From an uncultured candidate division WPS-2 bacterium (lineage in GTDB: Bacteria; Vulcanimicrobiota; Vulcanimicrobiia; Vulcanimicrobiales; Vulcanimicrobiaceae), in NCBI GenBank assembly GCA_937927945.1, contig CALEYW010000018.1:1-64000 (forward strand): 64,000 bases of DNA, given 5' to 3'. A program made the position numbers and the translations under genes. Under the pieces are notes generated by a model that was given only the letters and a program-made list of their open reading frames with translations, did no database searches and was not told the origin of the DNA. Below are positions 14,333-22,628 of the stretch, piece after piece (within the stretch, counting starts at the first letter, position 1; each line of letters begins with the position of its first letter).

Positions 14333-16038
14333 GCGGGGGTTCCCTCCTTGCGATCCATGATGGTATAGCGTCCGAGCTGGCCGTCGATCGATGCGGCGCG
14401 TTGGTTCATCTCTTCGACCGACCCCAAGATCCGCTGCGCCGCCGAGGTGACCTCGGCGTTGACGTAGGTCAGCACTTCGACCGACGAGGCGTTCTGCGAC
14501 GAGATCGCGGTGATCGAATCGAAGGCACTCGACACTTCGCCGGAATGCGACGCCATCTGCGTCGTCGCGGCGAGGTTGGACGCGACCGAGCGAGTGATCT
14601 CCTCGATCGAGCGGATGACGCGGAACGTGTTTTCCGACATCGACCGCGTCACCGAAGAAATCTGGCTGATCTGCTGGTTGGAGCCGAGCACCGCGTTTAC
14701 GATGTCGCGGAGCGCGCCGGAAGCGTTGTCGGTCGACGAGACGCTTTCTTCGAGGCGTTCGTTCAAGCGCGTCATCGCATCGGTGACCTGCGTGATGACG
14801 CTTTGGGTCGAGCCGATGTGGCCGGCGATCTCCTTGGTCGCCTGCACGCTGCCGTCGGCGAGCTTGCGAATCTCCGACGCGACGACGGCGAAGCCGCGGC
14901 CATGCTCGCCGGCGCGCGCCGCCTCGATCGCCGCGTTGAGCGCGAGCAGGTTGGTCTGCTCGGCGATCCGATCGATGACCTTGACGATGTCGCCGATCTG
15001 GTCCGAATTGACCCCGAGCCGGCGGATGTCGGCCGCGAGCTCCTCGATCGTCGTGCGAATCGTCGCCATCGCGTCGACGATCGTGTGAATCGCCGTGCCG
15101 CCGCGATCGGCGGTGAGCGTCGTCTCCGACGAGATCGTCAGCAACGAGTCGACCTGCGCCGAAACCTGCTCGATCGAAGCGGACATCGTCGTCACCGAGA
15201 GGGCCGTCTCGTCCAGCGAACGCGTCTGCTGTTCGGCGGATCCCGCGAGATCGTTGATCGCATCGGTCATCGCGCGCACCTTGCTCAGCGCGCCTTCGAC
15301 GATCTCGCCCTGCTCGAGGATCCCCTCTTCGAGCTGTTTCTGGGCGATGGCGCCGCCCTCGATGACGGCCAGCGAGCTCGACGCCGTCGCGTGCAGCTCG
15401 CCGCCCGACGATCCCAGCTGCCGGGCCTCGCGATGCATCGAGCCGAGGAAGTCGCGGATGCCGAAGATCAGCTTGTTCAATCCGACGGCCAGATCCGCGA
15501 GCGGGCCATCCGCGACGGCAAGATTCTTGGTCAGATCGCCGGCCGCGACTTCGCGAACGCCCACGGTCAGCGCGGCGATGCTCGCGCCGAGCGGGCTGCC
15601 GGCGGGCAACGCGAGCCGATCGCCGCCGCCCAGAGAGAGCACGTCGGCCGACTCACGGTCGGCCTCGACGGGTGCCCCGAAGATCCACGCCAGCACCGTA
15701 CCGGCTACGAAGATCGCGATCGAAGCCGTGACGGCTCCGCGCGACCCGTACGGCGGATGGGCCAAGTACGCCGCCAGACCGGCGGCCAGTGCCGCCACGA
15801 GACCGGCGCCGCGACCGGCGAGCACGGCGCCGAGGCCGACAGCGGCCAGCGCGATGGGGGCTAGCTCGGGCAGCCCGGGGCAGCCCGCGAATGCGGCTGC
15901 GACCGCGACGGTAAGCATCGCGAACACACGGCGGCCGGCCGGCGACGACCGTCGTCGGACGGCGACGAGGCGCTCCAGGGTCAGTCTCAACACGGGCCCT
16001 CGGACAATATGAAAGACGGCAACAGGATCAGCACGCAC
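14329..16038 (-). CDS. methyl-accepting chemotaxis protein with 4-TM N-terminus and no sensor domain
   Basis: Up to 569 residues. The GTG at 16038 gives the longest frame, and a GTG at 15993 is possible. Residues about 40-125 form hydrophobic helices with almost no loops (a DUF4118/MASE-like bundle), followed by a HAMP-like stretch (VGVREVAAGDLTKNL). A long signalling domain contains the hairpin tip IDRIAEQTNLLALNAAIEAA followed by RAGEHGRGFAVVASEIRKLA. There is no periplasmic ligand-binding domain. The stop overlaps the cache-sensor start by 4 bp, so the pair is translated together. No che genes are in the window. Confidence 0.88.
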   Translation of the reverse strand: MRADPVAVFHIVRGPVLRLTLERLVAVRRRSSPAGRRVFAMLTVAVAAAFAGCPGLPELAPIALAAVGLGAVLAGRGAGLVAALAAGLAAYLAHPPYGSRGAVTASIAIFVAGTVLAWIFGAPVEADRESADVLSLGGGDRLALPAGSPLGASIAALTVGVREVAAGDLTKNLAVADGPLADLAVGLNKLIFGIRDFLGSMHREARQLGSSGGELHATASSSLAVIEGGAIAQKQLEEGILEQGEIVEGALSKVRAMTDAINDLAGSAEQQTRSLDETALSVTTMSASIEQVSAQVDSLLTISSETTLTADRGGTAIHTIVDAMATIRTTIEELAADIRRLGVNSDQIGDIVKVIDRIAEQTNLLALNAAIEAARAGEHGRGFAVVASEIRKLADGSVQATKEIAGHIGSTQSVITQVTDAMTRLNERLEESVSSTDNASGALRDIVNAVLGSNQQISQISSVTRSMSENTFRVIRSIEEITRSVASNLAATTQMASHSGEVSSAFDSITAISSQNASSVEVLTYVNAEVTSAAQRILGSVEEMNQRAASIDGQLGRYTIMDRKEGTPA

Positions 16039-16121
16039 CCATCATGCAACTTCTCTTGAGTGTCGGCCGTTCGGCAGGTCGCCTTGAGTGCCTTGCCCCG
16101 CCGATCTGCGGAACTGCAGCG

Positions 16122-16655
16122 CTACGCGGACTTATTGGCCCGGCTGCGCCGCTCGCACGCCTCGCAGAAATGCGAATACTTGTTGTCGGTGTCGAACACG
16201 GAGTTCGAATAATACATCGCGCAGCGCGCGTTATAGCAATGCCGCAAGCCCAGCGCATGGCCGATCTCGTGGACGCTCTCCTTCAGTAGCCGCTGAAAGA
16301 GCGCGTTCTCGTCGGGCGGATCGCCGTAGAACTCGGAACGCAGGCGGTGCAGCGATACGACCGCGCAGCGCTGTGCCTCGCTGGCCGACCCGAAGACGAA
16401 CTGGTGCGACGTCTTGTAGAGGTCGAAGTCGGTGATTCCCAGCACGAGGTCGCCGGTCTCGTACGCCGCGCAGACGCGGCCCACGAGCGAGCCGAAAAAC
16501 AGTTGCCCACGCGCGCTGTTCAGCGCGGACTTGGGCACCGTGAGCACCGCGCGCACGACGGCGGTCGCGAGGAACCGCTCCTCCAAGCACAGCGAGAGCC
16601 GGGTGAGCAAACCCCCGTCGATCGCATTGATCGGTACGATGCTGATCTCGCGCAC
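16122..16655 (-). CDS. amzA: archaemetzincin-like zinc metalloprotease
   Basis: 177 residues from a GTG. The zinc motif HEIGHALGLRHC (129-140) is the archaemetzincin form HExxHxxGxxHC, with H129, E130, H133 and H139. Cys residues at 140, 145, 164 and 167 (CAMYYSNSVFDTDNK, FCEAC) match the second, structural zinc site of the family. There is no signal peptide, so it should be cytosolic. Physiological substrates of prokaryotic archaemetzincins are unknown. It is divergent from acpS with a 68-bp gap. Confidence 0.9.
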   Translation of the reverse strand: MREISIVPINAIDGGLLTRLSLCLEERFLATAVVRAVLTVPKSALNSARGQLFFGSLVGRVCAAYETGDLVLGITDFDLYKTSHQFVFGSASEAQRCAVVSLHRLRSEFYGDPPDENALFQRLLKESVHEIGHALGLRHCYNARCAMYYSNSVFDTDNKYSHFCEACERRSRANKSA

Positions 16656-16723
16656 GGCCGATGGACGGTTTCGGTCCGGCCGTCAGGCGGTCCTGGGCGC
16701 CCGCGACACGAAATGCGTTGCGC

Positions 16724-17086
16724 ATGATCGTGGGAATCGGGATCGACCTTGCGGAGGTCGCGCGCTACCACTTCGACGAGCCGACGCGAGCTCGCTTTGC
16801 GCGCAAGGTGTACACCGAGGAAGAGATGGGGTACGCGATGCGCAAGCGGCTGTGGGCCGAACGGCTGGCCGGTTTCTTCGCGGCAAAGGAAGCGACGCGC
16901 AAGGCTTTCGGGCACGCGATCCCGTGGAACGCCGTCGGCGTCTCGCACGAGCGAAGCGGCAAGCCGATCATTCGCTTCTATCGCGGCTACCAGCGGTTGA
17001 TCGAAGAACGCGGGGTGCGCGCGATTCACCTGACGATCACGCACACGGCGACCACCGCGGCGGCCGTCGTCATCCTGGAGGGCTGA
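16724..17086 (+). CDS. acpS: holo-[acyl-carrier-protein] synthase
   Basis: 120 residues from the ATG at 16724. A longer frame from 16661 adds 21 unrelated residues. The enzyme moves 4'-phosphopantetheine from CoA to acyl carrier protein. The two Mg-site motifs are present: GIGIDLAEV at 4-12 and FFAAKEATRKAFG around 49-61. The length is normal. nnr starts 7 bp downstream, an arrangement seen in many bacteria. Confidence 0.95.
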   Translation: MIVGIGIDLAEVARYHFDEPTRARFARKVYTEEEMGYAMRKRLWAERLAGFFAAKEATRKAFGHAIPWNAVGVSHERSGKPIIRFYRGYQRLIEERGVRAIHLTITHTATTAAAVVILEG

Positions 17087-17093
17087 ACCCGTC

Positions 17094-18611
17094 GTGTTGG
17101 CCGTGACTGCGGCGCAGATGCGCGCGATCGACGCGGCTGCCGTCGCGCGGGATGGCGAAGTCGCGCTGATGCGCGCCGCGGGGGACGCGATCGCGCTGTT
17201 GATCGACCGCTACGCGCAGGGCGAGGGTCCCATCGTCGCCATCGCGGGTGAAGGCAACAACGGCGGCGACGCATACGCCGCGCTCGCGGCCTACGGCGGG
17301 ACCCGCCGGCGGATCGTGTACGGTAACGCGGCGGCGGGCGGGAGCGCGGCCCGCCAGGACGCGCGCTGGCGCGCGCGTATCGCCGGCGTCGAAGAACGCC
17401 CGCTCCCGCCCGCGCCGGTCGTTTTGCGCGAGGCGGCACTCATCTTGGACGGCGTGCTGGGTGTGAACGCGCGCCTTCCCCTCGACGAACGCAGCGGTGG
17501 TCTGGTCGACGCGATGCGGGAGAGCGGCGCGCCGGTCCTCGCGCTCGACGTCCCCACCGGGATCGATCCCACGACCGGCGCGGTCGACTCGGAGCACGCG
17601 TTCTCCGCCGTCGCGACGATCGCGCTCGGCCGGCCGAAGCTCGGCTGTTTTCTCGATCCCGCTCGCGATCGCGCGGGGGCGCTGTGGTGTGCAACGATCG
17701 GCATGCGCGATGCCGACGCCGGCGACGTCGACCAGCCGCGCAGCGAAGTCCTCGATCCCGTCGGCTTCGCCGCATTGATGCCGGTACGGCCGCCCGACGC
17801 CGACAAGCGCAGCTCCGGCGCGCCGCTGATCGTCGCGGGGTCGACCCAATTTCCGGGCGCGGCGGTGCTCGCCGCGTGGGGTGCGGCGCGCGCCGGCGCC
17901 GGGTACGTCACCGTCGCCGCGCCCGAAGGTGCGGCCGCCGCGCTGCGCGCGCACCTGGTCGAGCAGGTCGTCGTGACGTACGACGAACGCGATCCGGCCG
18001 GCGCGGTGCGCACGATCCTCGATCTCACCGGCCGCAGCAACGCGATCGCGATCGGTCCGGGCCTCGGGTTGTCGGACGCGTTCGGCGAGATCGTCAACGG
18101 GGTGCTCGCGGGCAGCGCCGTTCCGGTGGTCGCCGACGCGAGCGCACTCTACCATCTCTCGAAGCGGCTCGACGCGTATCGCGACAAGCCGCTCGTCATC
18201 ACGCCGCACGCCGGTGAGTTTGCGCGGCTGAGCGGAAAGGGGACGATTGCGCCGGGCGAACGCCTCGCACGGCTGCGCGCGTTCGTCGACGACCACGGCA
18301 TCGTCACGCTGCTCAAGGGACGCACGACGCTCGTCGCCGGCCGCGACGTCACGCACGTCAACCCGACCGGTTCGAACGCGCTGGCCACCGCCGGCACCGG
18401 CGACGTCCTCACCGGCGCGATCGCGACCCTGCTCGCGCAAGGTCTCTCACCGATCGACGCGGCGCGCATCGGCGCCTATTGGCACGGCCGCGCGGGAAGC
18501 GTCGCGCTCGCGCACCGGCACCGCGGCGTCATCGCCCGCGACGTCGCCGAGGCGCTCGGCGAAGCCTCGCTCGTCACTGCCGGCGAAGAACCGGTGCTGC
18601 TCTCTCCTTGA
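17094..18611 (+). CDS. nnr: bifunctional NAD(P)H-hydrate epimerase / ADP-dependent dehydratase
   Basis: 505 residues from a GTG. It repairs damaged NAD(P)H. The N-terminal YjeF_N epimerase domain (about 1-205) has GEGNNGGDAYAA and LALDVPTGIDPTTG. The C-terminal ribokinase-like dehydratase (about 220-505) has AWGAARAGAGYVTVA, ITPHAGEFARLSG and NALATAGTGDVLTGAI, which carries the catalytic Asp. It is co-directional with acpS. Its last codons carry a TTGACA that looks like the -35 box for the next gene. Confidence 0.95.
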   Translation: MLAVTAAQMRAIDAAAVARDGEVALMRAAGDAIALLIDRYAQGEGPIVAIAGEGNNGGDAYAALAAYGGTRRRIVYGNAAAGGSAARQDARWRARIAGVEERPLPPAPVVLREAALILDGVLGVNARLPLDERSGGLVDAMRESGAPVLALDVPTGIDPTTGAVDSEHAFSAVATIALGRPKLGCFLDPARDRAGALWCATIGMRDADAGDVDQPRSEVLDPVGFAALMPVRPPDADKRSSGAPLIVAGSTQFPGAAVLAAWGAARAGAGYVTVAAPEGAAAALRAHLVEQVVVTYDERDPAGAVRTILDLTGRSNAIAIGPGLGLSDAFGEIVNGVLAGSAVPVVADASALYHLSKRLDAYRDKPLVITPHAGEFARLSGKGTIAPGERLARLRAFVDDHGIVTLLKGRTTLVAGRDVTHVNPTGSNALATAGTGDVLTGAIATLLAQGLSPIDAARIGAYWHGRAGSVALAHRHRGVIARDVAEALGEASLVTAGEEPVLLSP

Positions 18612-18636
18612 CATCGCCGGCGCTCGGCGTGATACG
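18608..18636 (+). promoter_or_regulatory. sigma-70-type promoter for the Uma2 gene
   Basis: A perfect TTGACA (18608-18613) is followed by a 17-bp spacer and GATACG (18631-18636). The expected transcript start is at about 18643-18644, which coincides with a GTG at 18644. The -35 overlaps the nnr stop codon. Confidence 0.5.
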
Positions 18637-18643
18637 GTGGTGT

Positions 18644-19204
18644 GTGCAGAGGTACGAAGAGAAGATGCAACGCGAGATCGTCCTGCCGGAGAAGAAGCCG
18701 GCACTGGAGTGGATCCTCGGCCGGGCGGTGCAGAAGGTGAGCCCGAAGCGGCGGCATTCGCTGTTACAAGTCTGGTGGTCGACCCGCTTGACCGAGTGGG
18801 CCCACGGACACGGCGAAGTCGGATCCGAATGGCGCTTCCGCATCGCGCCGCCCGGCGAGATCATCCGACCGCTGGTCCCGGATGTCGCCTATCTCTCTTA
18901 CGAGCGAATGGGCGACGCGAGCGAAGAGGAACTCGAAACGCCGCTGATGGCGCCGAACGTCGCCGTCGAGATCCTTTCGACCGGCGACAAGCGCGCGCAC
19001 GTTCGCCACAAGATCGAGGTCTATCTCGCGACGGGAGCGGACGCGATCGTCGTCGTCGATCCGCACGCACTCAACGTTTCCGTCCACGATCGCGACGGCG
19101 TCACGATCTTCGCGTCGGGCGACGAGTTCGTGCACGATTCGCTTGCGGGGTTTCGCTTCACGATCGACGACATGTTCGACGCGATCCGCCTGCGGAAGCC
19201 CTAG
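18644..19204 (+). CDS. Uma2-family (DUF820) putative restriction-like endonuclease
   Basis: 186 residues from the GTG at 18644, which would be leaderless from the promoter above. An ATG at 18665 (179 residues) is the alternative. Uma2 proteins have a PD-(D/E)XK fold. Here the core is VPDVAYLS with its Asp, then VAVEILSTGD (Glu) and HKIEVYLATGADAIVVVDP, where the Lys completes the motif. Uma2 genes are common in some bacteria and cyanobacteria, and their cellular role is unknown. Its stop overlaps the convergent ligA stop within CTAG. Confidence 0.8.
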   Translation: MQRYEEKMQREIVLPEKKPALEWILGRAVQKVSPKRRHSLLQVWWSTRLTEWAHGHGEVGSEWRFRIAPPGEIIRPLVPDVAYLSYERMGDASEEELETPLMAPNVAVEILSTGDKRAHVRHKIEVYLATGADAIVVVDPHALNVSVHDRDGVTIFASGDEFVHDSLAGFRFTIDDMFDAIRLRKP

Positions 19205-21225
19205 CTGGCGCCTTCGAGAAGCGCGTGAAGTCCCGTTTCGTCGAGAATCGGGATGCCGAGCTGTTCCGCCTTTGCGAGCTTGCTGCCGGCCTCTTCGCCG
19301 GCGACGACGTAGGCGGTTTTCTTCGAGACGGCCGAGCTGACTTTTCCGCCCGCTGCGACGATCATCTCGGCGGCTTCGTCGCGGGTCAGATTCGGCAGCG
19401 TGCCGGTGAGCACGAGCGTCTTTCCGGCCAGTGGTCCAGCGGGGACGCGTTCGCGTTTGGGTGCCGTCATGTCGACGCCCGCATCGCGCAGATGACGAAC
19501 CATCGCGCGGTTCGGTTCTTGCGCGAAGAACAACACGACGCTGCGCGCGATCTCGGGACCGATGCCCTCGCTCGCCAAGAGTTCATCTTCCGTCGCTTCC
19601 GCGAGCGCGTCGATCGAGCCGGAATCTCCGGCCAGTATCGCCGCGTTCTGACCGCCGACCATACGGATCCCCAATCCGAACAGCACGCGCGCCAGCCCGC
19701 GCGACTTCGACGCCGCGATCGCCGCGAGGACGTTGGATGCGGACTTCTCCGCCATACGCGGGAGGGTCAGCAGCTTCTGCAAGTCGAGCGCGTAGACGTC
19801 GCTCACGTCGTGCACGAGCCGGCTGTCGACCAATGCTGCGGCGAGCTGGTCGCCGATCCCCTCGATGTCCATTGCACCGCGTGAGGCGAAGTGGCGCACC
19901 CGCTCGACGAGTTGCGCCGGACACGTCGCGTTGGTGCAGCGCGCCATCACCTCGCCCTCGGGGTGATCGACGTCGGCGCCGCAGACCGGACAGATCGCCG
20001 GAAGGTCGTACTGCGGCAGATCGCCGTCGCGCAGTTCGAGCACCGGACCGACGACCCGCGGGATGACGTCGCCGGCGCGAATCACCGTCACGACGTCGCC
20101 GGCCCGAATGTCGTTGCTGCGGATGTAGTCAAGGTTGTGGAGCGTCGCGTTCGCGACCGTGACGCCGCCGATGCGCACCGGCTCGAGCACCGCATAGGGG
20201 TTGAGCGTTCCGGTCCGGCCGACGTTGACTTCGATCGAGAGGAGCTTCGTGCGCGCTTCGCGCGCGCGAAACTTGTAGGCGATCGCCCAGCGAGGATCTT
20301 TGCCGACGCTGCCGAGCTTCGCTTGCAGCGCGAGGTCGTCGACCTTGATCACGACCCCGTCGATCTCATAGTCCAGCGTCTCGCGCAGCTCCTCGAACCG
20401 CTCGGCGAACGCAATGACCTCGCCGATCGACGAGACGCGCACCGCGTGCTCGTTCACGCGAACGCCCAGCCGCTGCAGGTACGCCAGCAGTTCCGACTGG
20501 GTGCGCGGCGGATCGTCGGCGTCGATCTCGCCCACGGCGTAGGCGTAGAACGAGAGCGAACGCTGCGCGGTCAGCTTCGGGTCCTTCTGCCGCAAGCCGC
20601 CCGCGGCGGTGTTGCGCGGGTTCTCGAACGCCCGCAGCCCCTGCTTCGCGCGCGCGACGTTGAGCCGTGCGAAACCGCTCTTGCGCAGGTACGCCTCGCC
20701 CCGCACGTCGATGTGCCGCGGCACGGACCCGCCGGCATTGCGCAAGCTCAGCGGGACCGACTTGATGGTCCGCAGGTTGGCGGTAATCTCTTCGCCGACG
20801 CTGCCGTCGCCGCGCGTGCCGCCCGCCGTCAGGCGTCCCTCGTCGTAGCGCAGCGAAACGGCGAGGCCGTCGATCTTCAGCTCGCAGGTATAGGCGACGT
20901 CGCCTTCGACGCCGCCGAGTTTGCGGACGCGCGCGTCGAACGCGAGCAGCTCGGACTCATCGAACGCGTTGGCGAGACTGAGCATCGGGCGCACGTGAAC
21001 GTATTCGGGAAAGCCGGATGCCGGCGCGCCGCCCACGCGTTGCGTCGGCGAGTCCGGCGTGCGCACCTCCGGGTGCGCCTCCTCGAGATCGAGCAGTTCG
21101 CGCAGCAGCGCATCGTAGTCGGCGTCGCTGATCTGCGGATCGTCGAGGACGTGGTAGCGGTAGTTCGCCTCATCCAGCCGCGCACGCAATTCGCGCGCGC
21201 GGCGTTCGACCGCGGTCAGGACCAC
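19201..21225 (-). CDS. ligA: NAD-dependent DNA ligase
   Basis: 674 residues, a normal length. It seals nicks in replication and repair using NAD. The order of domains is complete: Ia domain with YRYHVLDDPQISDADYDAL, adenylation domain with the catalytic Lys117 in CELKIDG, the OB segment RVGRTGTLNPYAVLEPV, a four-Cys zinc finger (CPVCG...CTNATC), helix-hairpin-helix repeats, and a C-terminal BRCT domain (GPLAGKTLVLTGTL...AYVVAG). The GTG start overlaps the VOC gene upstream by 10 nt. Confidence 0.98.
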   Translation of the reverse strand: MVLTAVERRARELRARLDEANYRYHVLDDPQISDADYDALLRELLDLEEAHPEVRTPDSPTQRVGGAPASGFPEYVHVRPMLSLANAFDESELLAFDARVRKLGGVEGDVAYTCELKIDGLAVSLRYDEGRLTAGGTRGDGSVGEEITANLRTIKSVPLSLRNAGGSVPRHIDVRGEAYLRKSGFARLNVARAKQGLRAFENPRNTAAGGLRQKDPKLTAQRSLSFYAYAVGEIDADDPPRTQSELLAYLQRLGVRVNEHAVRVSSIGEVIAFAERFEELRETLDYEIDGVVIKVDDLALQAKLGSVGKDPRWAIAYKFRAREARTKLLSIEVNVGRTGTLNPYAVLEPVRIGGVTVANATLHNLDYIRSNDIRAGDVVTVIRAGDVIPRVVGPVLELRDGDLPQYDLPAICPVCGADVDHPEGEVMARCTNATCPAQLVERVRHFASRGAMDIEGIGDQLAAALVDSRLVHDVSDVYALDLQKLLTLPRMAEKSASNVLAAIAASKSRGLARVLFGLGIRMVGGQNAAILAGDSGSIDALAEATEDELLASEGIGPEIARSVVLFFAQEPNRAMVRHLRDAGVDMTAPKRERVPAGPLAGKTLVLTGTLPNLTRDEAAEMIVAAGGKVSSAVSKKTAYVVAGEEAGSKLAKAEQLGIPILDETGLHALLEGAS

Positions 21226-21578
21226 GAACCTTTCGGCGTCGCAACCTGCACGGCGTAGCCGTCGGGATCGGCGATCACCGCCAGCCGGCCGAAGCTCTCA
21301 TCGTGCGGTTCCTGAAGGATCGTCACGCCGGCCGTCCTCGCATCGGTGACGAACTTGTCGATGTCGCCGACGTAGAAGGCGAGCTGCAGCGAGCCGGGCT
21401 TGACCGTCAGGCTTTCGCTCGCCGGGTGGAGTCCCAGCATGCGGCCGTCGCCGAGATCGAAATCGACCCAGTGCGGCGCCGCGTCCGTGCCGAGCTTGAG
21501 CTCGAGAATGGTCCGGTAGAACGCCTTCGAGCGTTCCAGGTCGGAGCTGACGATCATCGCCATCGCAAACTTGGCCAC
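21216..21578 (-). CDS. VOC-family (glyoxalase/bleomycin-resistance-like) protein
   Basis: 120 residues from the GTG at 21578, or 115 from the ATG at 21563. A single VOC domain: MAMIVSSDLERSKAFYRTIL at the start, WVDFDLGDGRMLGLHP, and DPDGYAVQVATPKG at the end. Members bind a metal in a paired beta-alpha fold and act on small molecules. The substrate here is unknown. It is divergent from the ICL/PEP-mutase gene, with 60 bp between starts. Confidence 0.85.
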   Translation of the reverse strand: MAKFAMAMIVSSDLERSKAFYRTILELKLGTDAAPHWVDFDLGDGRMLGLHPASESLTVKPGSLQLAFYVGDIDKFVTDARTAGVTILQEPHDESFGRLAVIADPDGYAVQVATPKGSWS

Positions 21579-21638
21579 GGCGCGCACGGTTCGACGGGCG
21601 CGCGCGGGTTCTTCGTCCCCCTGATCGAAGGCGCGAGC

Positions 21639-22460
21639 ATGAGCACTCCCTCCGAGCGCCAGGCAGCATTTCGCCGGCTGCACGACGGCCCGCCGCTGCT
21701 GCTGCTCCCGAACGCCTGGGACGTCATCACCGCGCGGCTCTTCGAAGAGGCCGGATTTCCGGCCGTCGCGACCTCGAGCGCCGCGGTTGCGAACGCGCTC
21801 GGCTTCGCCGACGGACGGGATCTCGACGTCGACCTCCACCTGGCGACGATCGCGCGCATCGCCGGCGCGCTGCGCGTTCCGCTGACGGCCGACGTCGAGA
21901 ACGGATATGCCGACGAGCCGGAGGCGCTCGCTGCGTTCGTCCGACGGCTCGCGGCGACCGGCGTCGCGGGCTACAATCTCGAGGACACGAAAGCCGCGGG
22001 CGAACTCTACCCGCTCGACATGCAGGTCGCGCGCATCCGCGCCGCGCGTGCCGCCGCACCCGAACTCTTCATGAACGCGCGCACCGACATCTACCTCGAA
22101 GGTATCGGTCCCGCCGAAGATCGGTTGGCCGCGACGACCGAACGGATGCACGCGTTCGCCGCGGCCGGCGCCGACGGCGTGTTCGTTCCCGGCATCGCCG
22201 ACGCCGCGACGATCGCCGCGCTCACCACGCAGACGACGCTGCCGTTCAACGTGCTCGCCGGTCCGGCGACGCCGGCCGTACCCGCGCTTGAAGCGCTCGG
22301 CGTACGGCGGGTCAGCGTCGGCTCGTGGCCGATGCGCCGCACGCTCGGCGTGCTGCGCGACATCGCGAACGAGCTGCACGAGCGTGGAACGTTCGGATTC
22401 ACCCGCGAGACGGTGATGGCGTACGACGAGGCCAATGCGCTTGCGCGGGGTCGCGGCTAG
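21639..22460 (+). CDS. isocitrate lyase / PEP mutase family enzyme
   Basis: 273 residues from the ATG at 21639. A TIM-barrel of the ICL/PEPM superfamily: LLLPNAWDVITARLFEEAG at the N-terminus, ATSSAAVANALGFADG, metal-site LTADVENGYAD, GYNLEDT, and MNARTDIYLEG. Enzymes with this short layout act as carboxy-lyases or hydrolases on C3-C4 oxo-acids such as methylisocitrate, oxaloacetate or phosphonopyruvate. The exact substrate cannot be read from sequence. The long isocitrate-lyase insertions are missing, so it is not a glyoxylate-cycle enzyme. Confidence 0.88.
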   Translation: MSTPSERQAAFRRLHDGPPLLLLPNAWDVITARLFEEAGFPAVATSSAAVANALGFADGRDLDVDLHLATIARIAGALRVPLTADVENGYADEPEALAAFVRRLAATGVAGYNLEDTKAAGELYPLDMQVARIRAARAAAPELFMNARTDIYLEGIGPAEDRLAATTERMHAFAAAGADGVFVPGIADAATIAALTTQTTLPFNVLAGPATPAVPALEALGVRRVSVGSWPMRRTLGVLRDIANELHERGTFGFTRETVMAYDEANALARGRG

Positions 22461-22462
22461 CG

Positions 22463-22529
22463 CCTTTTTACGCAAACGAGGCACTCCCGTCGCCGATTCT
22501 TTACAAAAAAAACCCGGTTGCGTAAAAGG
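22463..22529. promoter_or_regulatory. long inverted repeat between two rightward genes
   Basis: CCTTTTTACGCAA (22463-22475) faces TTGCGTAAAAGG (22518-22529). The pairing is 12 bp with one bulged T and a 42-nt loop that includes eight A residues. It starts 3 bp after the ICL-type stop and about 100 bp before the large surface protein. It could be an unusual terminator, a leader hairpin or a protein-binding site. The rest of the gap to 22628 shows nothing I recognise. Confidence 0.45.
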
Positions 22530-22628
22530 TGCTTTGCATTCGCCGCTCGGCGGTCAAGCAGGCTACAGCTCGGCAAGGGATGGTCCGATGCCAAGATTAC
22601 GGGCGTGTGCTGGACCTGCTGAACAAGG

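Noticed and set aside
14401..15864. 487-codon frame opposite the chemoreceptor gene
   Set aside because: It is antisense to a gene with a clear MCP hairpin. The product is Arg/Asp-rich with no domain, as expected of a high-GC shadow frame.
22530..22628. Riboswitch in the leader of the large surface protein
   Set aside because: I compared it by eye with c-di-GMP, TPP, cobalamin and fluoride consensus cores and found no match. Only the inverted repeat is supportable.
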